From SIG452 sp045638525 (GTDB lineage: Bacteria > Bacillota > Clostridia > UMGS1840): DNA of 29,890 nt. The stretch spans positions 1 to 29,890 of the forward strand of contig JAZUBQ010000028.1 of the NCBI GenBank assembly GCA_045638525.1, read 5' to 3'. This document shows, piece after piece, positions 1 to 8,200 of this stretch. The notes below the pieces were generated by a model. That model was not told where the DNA came from and ran no database searches. It saw only the letters and a program-made list of their open reading frames with translations. Each line of letters begins with the position of its first letter. Position 1 is the first letter of the stretch. The translations under genes and the position numbers were made by a program.

Positions 1-394
1 CAGCTAAGCCGCCGTAAATGTTTGCAGGGAAGAATTTCACTGTGGTAATTCCCAATTCCAACGCCTGCATAATTTCTGTGGGAGTTACACAACCGGGATA
101 ATATGGGATATTATGTTGCTGACATACTTCAGCAGCTCCAATGGAAAGACCGGGAGATACAATAAATTTTGCACCTGCCGCAATTGCTTCTTCACACTGT
201 TTGGAATTGATTACGGTACCTGCACCGATATTCATATCGGGATATTTTTCGCAAGCTAATTGAATCGCCTCTTTTGCACAAGCAGTTCTGAAGGTAATTT
301 CAGCACAGTTGATTCCGTTTGCTTTTAATGCCGGCAAAATTTTATCTACTTCTTCTAATTCCTTAATGACTACAACGGGAATATATTTATCCAT
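1..394 (-). CDS. eda: KDPG/KHG aldolase, 3' end cut by window edge
   Basis: Class I aldolase that cleaves 2-keto-3-deoxy-6-phosphogluconate to pyruvate and glyceraldehyde-3-phosphate in the cytoplasm. It is the last step of uronate catabolism downstream of KduI. The visible 131 residues begin MDKYIPVVVIKELEEVDKI. They show the general-base glutamate and phosphate-binding arginine motif AEITFRT near residues 32-38, the IGAGTV strand near 57, and the Schiff-base lysine in TTVKFFPA near 121-128. The ATG lies 14 nt after the kduI stop and follows an AAGAGGTTAAAAA leader, so it is probably the last-mentioned gene of the same operon or continues it. The gene runs off the left edge, and about 80 C-terminal residues are missing compared with the usual ~210. 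The family assignment is firm. Preference for KDPG over 4-hydroxy-2-oxoglutarate is inferred from the neighbours. Confidence 0.9.
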   Translation of the reverse strand, partial: MDKYIPVVVIKELEEVDKILPALKANGINCAEITFRTACAKEAIQLACEKYPDMNIGAGTVINSKQCEEAIAAGAKFIVSPGLSIGAAEVCQQHNIPYYPGCVTPTEIMQALELGITTVKFFPANIYGGLA

Positions 395-408
395 TATTTT
401 TTAACCTC

Positions 409-2037
409 TTATCTTAAGTCTCTGGTTTCAATATGGTCCATATCGGTAAATTCCTGATTTTCACCGCACATTGCCCAGATGAAAGAATAGTTTTTGGTGC
501 CAACGCCCGAATGGATAGACCAGCTGGGAGAAATTACTGCTTCTTCATTGTGCATAATGATGTGTCTGGTTTCATTGGGTTCGCCCATCATGTGAAATAC
601 TGCATCATTTTCGCCCATATCTAAGTACATATAGACTTCCATTCTTCTGTCGTGAGTATGAGAAGGCATGGTATTCCAGTTGGAGCCGGGTTCTAACTGA
701 GTCAAGCCCATTGCCAGCTGACAGGATTTGATTACTTCGGGATGAATGTATTGGTTAATCACTCGCTTGTTACAATCTTCCACACTTCCGCAAGGAACTT
801 TTTTTGCTTTGGTGATATCAATTTTCACAATCGGATAGGTGGTGTGTGCAGGACAAGAAGATACATAGAATTTTGCAGGATTTTCGGTATCAACACTCTT
901 GAATTTGATTTCTTTGTTGCCCATACCGATATAGATACCGTCTCTGGGATTCATTTCATATTCGGTGCCGTCAACAGTAATGATACCTTTACCGCCAACA
1001 TTGATACAGCCCATTTCTCTTCTTTCCAGGAAATAATCGCTTGCCAGCTCTTTGCCGCCAACCAACTGCAATTCCTGATAAACGGGCATTAAGCCTGCTG
1101 TGATAATTCTGTCAATATGGCTATACACCATTCTGATGTTGTCTTTGGTGAACAATTTGGAGATATGAAATTCTTCTCTTAATCTGTCGGTGTCGTAATG
1201 TTTTACGTCTTTGGGGTTTGCTGCATTTCTGATTTCCATTTTACTGAAATCCTCCTTAATATATCTTCCGTAAACTTCTACTTGTGATAATGCCGCCCAG
1301 GAAAAGGGCAATTCTGCTTGTTTAAAATTGGTTAAATGTATTTTTCTTGTTATTTTTGCTTCGGGCAGAATGAGCTCTTGTCCGTCTGCAGTTTTTAAAA
1401 AGTTTGCTGTGGCTTTGGTTTTATCGTCAAACTCAACGTCAACGGCTCTCCAATAGGTATCGTGGGGAAAGTCTGCTCTCAGATAGAACACTAATCTTTC
1501 CACTTCCACATCGGCTCCAAAGTCGATATAGTATTCCAAATCCTCTCTGGCACCGCCTGCCCAGGAATGATAGGGATACTCTCCGTGACCTTTGTTCTCA
1601 CAAATACCATCAATTGCATTTCGTTCAAAAAAGCATACATCCTCACGGGTAACAAGATTGGCATAAGCATGCGGATAATACCGTTTTTGCCCTCTCCTGT
1701 CGTGAGAATTAAGAGCAATATTACGAAGACCGTATGCTTCTTCCTCGGTTGCTTCATAAGCTCTGATACGATGATGATTTTCCGAAAAAGCTTCCTTTAC
1801 ATAGCCTCTTTTTAGGTTTTTATCGGGAATTTCAAATTCAATCACGGATGACGGTGCAAAAATAATACTCTCCGCAATATGTTCATCCAACTGAATTCTC
1901 AAGAACTCTGTATCCTTTTTATGAATCACAATTTTGTCACCCTCTTGATAGGTGCCTGCATACACGCAATCAATATCGGTGCCTTTTTCGCTTAGTAAAA
2001 CTTCGTTGTTTTGATTTAATATATTAAGTTCAATCAA
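409..2037 (-). CDS. kduI: KduI (5-keto-4-deoxyuronate isomerase) with an N-terminal accessory domain fused in frame
   Basis: Residues 267-542 are a complete KduI, with the usual length of about 276 aa. KduI isomerises 4-deoxy-L-threo-5-hexosulose uronate to 3-deoxy-D-glycero-2,5-hexodiulosonate. The motifs MVYSHIDRI, YFLERREMG, APAHTTYP-like (CPAHTTYP), the metal-ligand run MPSHTHDRRMEVY and SWSIHSGVG are all present. Residues 1-266 are an extra domain of mixed beta character (YYIDFGADVEVERLVFYLRA, then SQVEVYG at its end). It resembles discoidin-like carbohydrate-binding proteins that I recall as stand-alone proteins in Clostridia, but I cannot verify this. The N-terminal domain contains no internal methionine. 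The two possible starts are GTG at 2046 and TTG at 2037. AAGGAAG is abutted to the GTG but sits 8 nt before the TTG, so TTG is preferred. A strong internal RBS and ATG at 1239 could also make stand-alone KduI. The gap to the GH88 gene is 25 nt. Confidence 0.88.
   Translation of the reverse strand: MIELNILNQNNEVLLSEKGTDIDCVYAGTYQEGDKIVIHKKDTEFLRIQLDEHIAESIIFAPSSVIEFEIPDKNLKRGYVKEAFSENHHRIRAYEATEEEAYGLRNIALNSHDRRGQKRYYPHAYANLVTREDVCFFERNAIDGICENKGHGEYPYHSWAGGAREDLEYYIDFGADVEVERLVFYLRADFPHDTYWRAVDVEFDDKTKATANFLKTADGQELILPEAKITRKIHLTNFKQAELPFSWAALSQVEVYGRYIKEDFSKMEIRNAANPKDVKHYDTDRLREEFHISKLFTKDNIRMVYSHIDRIITAGLMPVYQELQLVGGKELASDYFLERREMGCINVGGKGIITVDGTEYEMNPRDGIYIGMGNKEIKFKSVDTENPAKFYVSSCPAHTTYPIVKIDITKAKKVPCGSVEDCNKRVINQYIHPEVIKSCQLAMGLTQLEPGSNWNTMPSHTHDRRMEVYMYLDMGENDAVFHMMGEPNETRHIIMHNEEAVISPSWSIHSGVGTKNYSFIWAMCGENQEFTDMDHIETRDLR
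1237..1257 (-). promoter_or_regulatory. In-frame internal ribosome binding site and ATG for stand-alone KduI
   Basis: On the minus strand AAGGAGG (1257-1251) is followed, 11 nt later, by ATG at 1239. That ATG is exactly where other KduI proteins begin (MEIRNAANP). The Shine-Dalgarno is itself translated (as Lys-Glu-Asp) in the longer frame, with no stop between. Translation from this ATG would give 276 aa, close to the 278 aa of E. coli KduI. The site suggests either dual products or a recent in-frame fusion of two adjacent genes. Confidence 0.7.
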
Positions 2038-2062
2038 TCTTTTCACTTCCTTGCCGAATTAT

Positions 2063-3181
2063 TTACCATAAAAATGTGTTAAATCCTTTTAATTTATTAA
2101 TCGCTTCAACCAAATAAAAATCTGCATAAACCAAGGTCAGATGCTGTTGCTTTTCATAAGCCTCCGAGCAATGGGTGATAATTGCATCGGTTTCATCAGA
2201 CCAATCTGCAAACTTGTCTACAATTGCTTTAATCAGTCTGCAAGCTGCATTAAAATACATAGATTTTTCGTATTCCGGCAAAACTCTTGATAATTCAATT
2301 AACCCGCAAGCGGCAACCAAGCCTGCCGATGCATCATAAAGAACCGGCTCTTCGGGACTTCTGAAATCGCTTTTGGGAAGATAATCGTCACAACACGCCG
2401 CAATAAAATAGTTTGCGATTTTTTTCGCGGCATTTAAATACCGCTCTTCCTTTGTATGGATATAGCTCAAAGTAAAGCCGTACACGCCCCAAGCCTGTCC
2501 GCGAGACCAGGAGGAGCCAACTCCGTAGCCCTGACCGCCATAAACTGCCATAACCTCACCCGTTTCGGGATGATAATCCACAATATGATGAATGGAGCCA
2601 TCTTCCCGCACGTGGTGTGCCAAAGCTTTATCGGCGTGTTTTTTTGCAATGTATTGATATCTTTCATCGCCACTTTCTTTGGAAGCCCAATACAGAAGAG
2701 GAATATTCATCATACAATCTATGATGGAATAGCCTTTTTGGTCAGCACCGTTCCAGGCTCTTAAATACTCACCTTTCAAATTGTATCTTCCCGCCAAAAG
2801 ATTTGCCGCATACATATTTCTAAGATACGACTCTCTGTTCCCGGTCAATCGGTAGTTTGCACCGGCTGATATATGCCACATAAATCCAACATCGTGATGC
2901 AAACTTTCGTAATATTGAAACGCTTCATCCAAAAGCAATTCTGCATTTTCCGCTGTAATTTTATATTCGTCGTTTTTGGTTGCATCATACATCAACCACA
3001 TCATTCCGGGCCAAAATCCGTTGGTCCACCAACTGATTGCGCGACCCGTTTTATTATCATATTTACCATCCCCAAGTGTTGTGTAGGGAATGGTGCCGCG
3101 TCTTTGGACGGCAACTCTGGAAAGCTTCCGGTTGATTTTTTCCCACACCTCATCAAGCCACTGATCTGTTATAATTTTCAT
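2063..3181 (-). CDS. GH88 unsaturated glucuronyl hydrolase
   Basis: Cytoplasmic enzyme (no signal peptide) of 372 aa, the family's usual size. It hydrates and releases the delta-4,5 unsaturated uronic acid from the non-reducing end of oligosaccharides made by polysaccharide lyases. The product opens to the 5-keto-4-deoxyuronate that KduI uses. Visible hallmarks are WWTNGFWPGM near 51-60, the first catalytic Asp in HHDVGFM (D97), the second in YSIIDCMMNIP (D155), and SSWSRGQAWGVYG near 223-235. These match D88 and D149 of the characterised Bacillus enzyme. The related family GH105 (rhamnogalacturonyl hydrolase) shares the fold, but the motifs favour GH88. The start is an ATG with GGAGG 5 nt upstream. 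It is 15 nt after the preceding gene and 25 nt before kduI. Confidence 0.9.
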   Translation of the reverse strand: MKIITDQWLDEVWEKINRKLSRVAVQRRGTIPYTTLGDGKYDNKTGRAISWWTNGFWPGMMWLMYDATKNDEYKITAENAELLLDEAFQYYESLHHDVGFMWHISAGANYRLTGNRESYLRNMYAANLLAGRYNLKGEYLRAWNGADQKGYSIIDCMMNIPLLYWASKESGDERYQYIAKKHADKALAHHVREDGSIHHIVDYHPETGEVMAVYGGQGYGVGSSWSRGQAWGVYGFTLSYIHTKEERYLNAAKKIANYFIAACCDDYLPKSDFRSPEEPVLYDASAGLVAACGLIELSRVLPEYEKSMYFNAACRLIKAIVDKFADWSDETDAIITHCSEAYEKQQHLTLVYADFYLVEAINKLKGFNTFLW

Positions 3182-3196
3182 ATTGTCCTCCTGGCA

Positions 3197-4879
3197 TCAG
3201 CCATACATTCTTATCTTCAAAGATATCTTATCGGTTCCACATACGGAAAAAGCTTTGTAATGACCATTTCTGTTTGCAATTTCCATTTTATGGTCTTTTA
3301 TCATTCCATCTGCCGAAAATTCACATACAGAATTCTGATACTCTACTTTAACTTGATTCTCGGTTGTTGTGATATTGGTATGTTCTTTTCCGTCAAAATG
3401 AAACACGGGAAATGTAATTTCAAGGGGGTGCTCCCCTTCCACGATTACTTCCACGCCGTCATCTGAGAGAATAACAGATTGATAAAACAAAACCTCGGTG
3501 TCTTTCTTACATACAAATTTCATCAAAGCAGCTTCTTTGGTAATGCACTTTTTCGTAAGCACATATTCCACATCTTCGTCAAATCCGTATAGTACACCAT
3601 CCGGCCTTGCCACTCCGCCGCAAATCGCATAATTTGTGGGATTTTCTATGTCTAAACAGTAGTTAGGCGTTTTCGCAAACGGTGTTGATAAACAAATCGC
3701 GGAAGGTACACCTTTTTTATGTACTCTGCCAAGACCGCTGCAATCATAGTGAATATCGGCTTTGGTATCGATTTCCACGAAATAATCGTTGAATCTTCCA
3801 AAAATCTTATGAAAGTGGGGCGAGGTTTCGCAGATATCATTTTCCGTTTTTCCAATACCCCCGAAATCGGTTCTTTCATTATCGGAAAACACATAAGCCA
3901 AATATAACCAGGAACCTGTGGTGACCATATACTTATCAAAATAAGCATAGCCCTCACAACCGAACTTACTATCAATATCGTAATAATTTTTCACATGATG
4001 AATGGTGTCTTTTTGTAACCATTCGATTACATTATCAATCGCTTTTTTGGCAGCCCCTTGAAATAACATCGCTTTCTCACGATTCCCTTTTCTTTTGAAG
4101 AAAGCGGCATAAAATTCACAAAGGGCAGCTAAAAAAGTTTCGTTATGCAAAAACTGGTTGCTTCTTCCGCCATACGGCATTTCCCCGGTTACAGACTGCA
4201 TTTTTAAGGTAATATCCGCAGAATTGTAAAAATGTTGTTCCAATTCTTCGTAGCTTTCACCGTGATATCCAAAATGAATCGCCACCGCAAGCTGCAGTCT
4301 TGTGACAAAATCATACACCATCGGTTCTCCCGGGTCACGATACATTCCGTTGGAATCAAACGAAAATAATTGGGACTTTATCTGATTCTCAATAAACCCG
4401 TCTTCACATCCGATACCGGCATATTTTCTCACTTGTTCACTTGCTGCGCCAAAGGCTGCCCAATTCCCGATTCTTTCGGGTGGATTGGGACTTATCACAC
4501 TGTATGTTTCGTTGGGAATAATGGTTTTCAAACATTTTCTCCAACCATCGGTAAGCTTTTTATCCAAAATATTCGCTTTTTCAATTTCAAGTAAACAGAA
4601 TATGATTTCTTTCACGGAAAAATCATTGCCCACATTGGAACCGTTTCTGCCCAATGCCGTTGGTATCTCATTGCAACAGATATCCATCATTTCAATAAAT
4701 CTGTTTTTTAGCTCCAGCTTTCTGCCGTGTGCAATTAAAATTCCGAGATTGGAAGTTAATCTTGGAAAACCGTGTTCGGTTAGTCCGTTCTCTTTTGTTT
4801 TTTTGATATAAGAATCAATCTGCTCCTTGCTGTATGCACAAAAAACAGTTTCCATTAACTCAATGTATTGTTCTCTCAT
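3197..4879 (-). CDS. Unrecognised probable carbohydrate-active enzyme, (alpha/alpha)-toroid type
   Basis: 560-aa protein without signal peptide. The N-terminal half is helical and rich in aromatic residues. Conserved-looking segments are ALGRNGSNVGNDFSVKE, PPERIGNWAAFGAASEQVRK, YRDPGEPMVYDFVTRLQLAV and EMPYGGRSNQFLHNETFLAA. The last third is beta-rich. This layout, an alpha-toroid followed by a beta-sandwich, is typical of polysaccharide lyases and of some glucuronidase families. A GH154-like family is one possibility, but I cannot assign it. The start is ATG at 4879 (MREQYIEL) with GAGGTGG just upstream. An in-frame upstream start at 5002 would overlap the mutarotase gene and add 41 poor residues. 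It lies 29 nt after the mutarotase gene and 15 nt before the GH88 gene, so it probably acts on the same rhamnose/uronate oligosaccharides inside the cell. Confidence 0.6.
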   Translation of the reverse strand: MREQYIELMETVFCAYSKEQIDSYIKKTKENGLTEHGFPRLTSNLGILIAHGRKLELKNRFIEMMDICCNEIPTALGRNGSNVGNDFSVKEIIFCLLEIEKANILDKKLTDGWRKCLKTIIPNETYSVISPNPPERIGNWAAFGAASEQVRKYAGIGCEDGFIENQIKSQLFSFDSNGMYRDPGEPMVYDFVTRLQLAVAIHFGYHGESYEELEQHFYNSADITLKMQSVTGEMPYGGRSNQFLHNETFLAALCEFYAAFFKRKGNREKAMLFQGAAKKAIDNVIEWLQKDTIHHVKNYYDIDSKFGCEGYAYFDKYMVTTGSWLYLAYVFSDNERTDFGGIGKTENDICETSPHFHKIFGRFNDYFVEIDTKADIHYDCSGLGRVHKKGVPSAICLSTPFAKTPNYCLDIENPTNYAICGGVARPDGVLYGFDEDVEYVLTKKCITKEAALMKFVCKKDTEVLFYQSVILSDDGVEVIVEGEHPLEITFPVFHFDGKEHTNITTTENQVKVEYQNSVCEFSADGMIKDHKMEIANRNGHYKAFSVCGTDKISLKIRMYG

Positions 4880-4908
4880 ATCCACCTCATACTCTGCATC
4901 CAAAAAAC

Positions 4909-5223
4909 TTATTCCATCGAAAAAACCTGTCTTAACAGAGGTTGCGCTCCGGTAACAGGATCTTTCTCCATAATCAGGATATCCTTCATATATGCATCCC
5001 ATTTTTTAACGACTTCGCTGTTGTTCTGAACTGTGGCAGCATATTCAATACTATCACACTCATAGTATCCAAACAGTTCATTTCCGGTGTTCCATATGGT
5101 GTAATTACGGATTCCGGCAGATTTTAATACGGCAATCATTTCGGGCCAGATTTCATTGTGACGTTTTTCGTATTCTTGAATCTTCCCCTCTGCAATGGTT
5201 GCTTTCCATGCATATTTTTCCAT
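4909..5223 (-). CDS. rhaM: L-rhamnose mutarotase
   Basis: 104-aa cytoplasmic enzyme that interconverts alpha and beta anomers of L-rhamnose. It has the same length as E. coli RhaM and the family motifs YEKRHNEIWPEM (H and conserved WPE) near residues 18-29, the YTIW strand near 41-44, and the KKWDAYMKDI helix near 72-82. I chose the ATG at 5223 (MEKYAWKATI) because GAGG lies 9 nt upstream. The ATG at 5238 has no Shine-Dalgarno and would add five residues. The gene starts 16 nt after the stop of the large secreted protein. Its presence says that rhamnose is released by the operon's enzymes. RhaA, RhaB and RhaD homologues are not in the window. Confidence 0.93.
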   Translation of the reverse strand: MEKYAWKATIAEGKIQEYEKRHNEIWPEMIAVLKSAGIRNYTIWNTGNELFGYYECDSIEYAATVQNNSEVVKKWDAYMKDILIMEKDPVTGAQPLLRQVFSME

Positions 5224-5239
5224 AGATTTTTTCCTCATG

Positions 5240-8200
5240 TCAATTATTCTGTTGTTTCACCAGAGCCACATACGAAAGTTCAAATTCGCCCTGAGTTTTT
5301 AATGGTTCAATTCTTAAAATATTCAGCGTATCCTCCCGCCAACCTTTCAACTCCGACACCGGGATACAAAGGATATTCTCACCACGTTTGATTTCATACA
5401 ATTCGGAGGCGTAATTGTTGCTGATGGAAGTTGAACTTCCCAAAGTATATTTAATGCACAGAGAAGAATCCACCGCACTAAACATTTTCGCACAAATGTA
5501 ATCAATCTCAGAAGTTGCAATTCCTGAAAAGTATTTTCGAAACGTAATGTAAGGAGTTACACCATAAGCTCTTGCTTTTAGGCTTCTGGTGTTGCTGTAA
5601 ATGGTACAATAGCCCGTAGTGCGGGTGGTGGTGTCGGTCAAATAATCTGCCTTTACAATCTCACAGTTTGGTGGCATCTGTACTGTTTTACAATCAGTGT
5701 ATATCACCAAAGACTGATTTTCGGGTTGCCACTCCAGTTTAATCTGCAACGCATCCTCAAGTAAGCTTTGCGGTACATAAACGGTATCGTTAATTTTATC
5801 GCTTACGCAATAGGGTGCCTCCGGTAACATCACAGAAACACCGCCTCTCGTTGCTACCCGATTGCCCGGCTCAAAAATGACAGGCAGAGGTAATGAGTGA
5901 TATAGCACATAACTGTTATTGTGAGCGTACCAATGAACAGTTCCTCCAACAACATCCGCAATTTCTCTGAGCGGAACCATGAGAGTTTCATTCTGATACA
6001 CCGGTACATCCTGCATCGGAACGGTTTTGGTTCCACATACAATTTTTGCATCATTGGTGATACGGCTATCCCTTAAAAGTTCAATGGATTCAATTTCAAA
6101 CTTCTGGGTAGAATCTAAAATCAATCCCGGAGTCAGTTGCAATCCGGTTAATTTTCCTATACGCTTCACACTCTGACCAATGGGGATATAATAATCCTGC
6201 ATCGTGGTTGCTGTGGCAACAGGTGTATATAAGTAAGTTCGCTTAATATCATCAAAAGTGTTATCTATATCGGTGGTCCACTTGATGTTGCCCCCGCAGG
6301 ATGTGGTGTTCCCTTTCATCCTGACTTTCACATAAGTCACATCATATAGATCCAATTCTCCAATGTCCGTCAGTGTGATGACCGGCTCATTGGAAGTGGG
6401 TGAAACAATCAATTTTCCATTTGTATGGGCAATGGTAGCGGTGGAGGTTCCGCTCCAATCATCATAATCAGATGCGGATGAAAAATACCATCCTTTTTTA
6501 ACGCTCAATACATTAGTGTCCTCCGGCATATTGGGAATGGGATTTTCACGAACAGTTGTCACCAAGCGGTCGTTATCTACCATACGGTTAATTCGTTTAA
6601 CCTGTTCCCCTTGGGGAATCACATCAGCGTGAGAACTATTTCCAACAAACACATTTCTTACCGAATCCAGATAAGTAAATCCGTCTTTTTTTGTAGGCAT
6701 CATAATGTGCCCTTCCCCATACTCGTTCCAGGTAAGAAAGCTCATCAGTTGTTTACTTAGATCGTTGTGTGTAATCAATGTGGGTAATTCATTTTTTACC
6801 CAAGTAAGATGATTGGACAATTCTGAACCCGTAGAATAGAATCCTGTTCGTGAATCCCAGGCAGCCAAATCCACCTGAGGTTGCACAGCTACCACAAAAT
6901 CCATATCATACTTATCGCTGAATTTTGCCATATGCTTGATGTCGGATTTCTGCCAGGTAAGACCTTCGTGTTTTGGCCAGGATGCTAAGCTGATACAATC
7001 AATATCGTATACAGAATATTTTTTGAAAGTGGCTTCGGTATATCCAAAACCGTGACTGATAATGTAGGGATTACCTACCCCTGCATCCACACACATCTGA
7101 CGAAATTTGGCAATATTCTGGTTAATGATTTCGTCATCTACACCCATTGTGCCAAACATACCCAAAAATTTATCCATCACGTAGATTCCAAAAACAGGTC
7201 TTCCGTCAATCTTCAAATATCTGTTATCTTTGAAATAGTACTCAATCCAATAAGGAACGTAGGCTTCAAAGAATTCATCTTTGAACGTGTCGCTGTAGTT
7301 CGCCGAATCATTTTCAAAACTGATGGCAAACTGCATCATATCGCTGTATTCAGCATTCATAAAACCATCATAGATATAGTGACCTTCCCGCACCACATTA
7401 GGTTTTATGGGTTGATATCCTTTTTGGGTGGAATATTTGATATTGGGATATGCCCAAATCCACTCAAAGTCAATACCGTGCTCCGAGAGCCATTTGATTT
7501 CCCAATCATTCATTTCGGGATTGCCTTCATCATAAGAACCAAAGGCAGGCAATCTGTTCGGAGCAGATTTTATAGAATCCCAACTTTTGTTGTATTGCCC
7601 TTCTGTCCAAAGATTACACACCTGCATTCCCACCACATAGTCGGTAGATTTTGTGGGTTTCACAGGCTGCGGCACATAATCAGAGGGCAGAATTCTTTTG
7701 TGATACAGTTTCACATCATCATACACAAAATTTTTAATGTCTTGGGATGCAAAAATTTCAATACTATCAATTTGATAATCCTCAGAATCAATGGCAATGT
7801 CAGATAACATTTTTTTGTTATTGACATAAATATTCACTTTGGAATTTACTAAATCAACCTCTGCTTTTAAACCATACCAGACATTTGCCTGATACTGATA
7901 GAACTCTTCCTGGTGCTCATCTGTTTTCAGCACAAATTTTTCTCCGTTTGCAGATATTTCAAGCACCGATTTGTCTCCGCTCTTCAGAAAAAACGCCAGT
8001 CCCTCTCTCTTTTGGGGTTGCAATGTCATAATTTCAAACACAGGATTTCCAGTTACTTGCTGAAATTTTTTAACTGCTTTGAAATCTCCGTTTGTGGTAT
8101 CCACTTTAACACTGAAGCGGTCCGGAACACGCGAATTGATTTCGTACGCAGATGTGGTACTTCCACTCATTTGGTATGTCCAATCCTGAGGTAACACACC

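Noticed and set aside
2873..3466. 197-codon plus-strand open frame
   Set aside because: It spans the GH88/560-aa gene junction on the opposite strand and shows no protein family features.
4880..5002. Upstream start for the 560-aa enzyme
   Set aside because: The extra 41 residues come from the mutarotase gene read in another frame, while a GAGGTGG site directly precedes the ATG at 4879.
7052..7807. 251-codon open frame on the plus strand
   Set aside because: It lies wholly antisense to the large secreted protein gene, whose domains are recognisable, and it has no family-like motifs or RBS.
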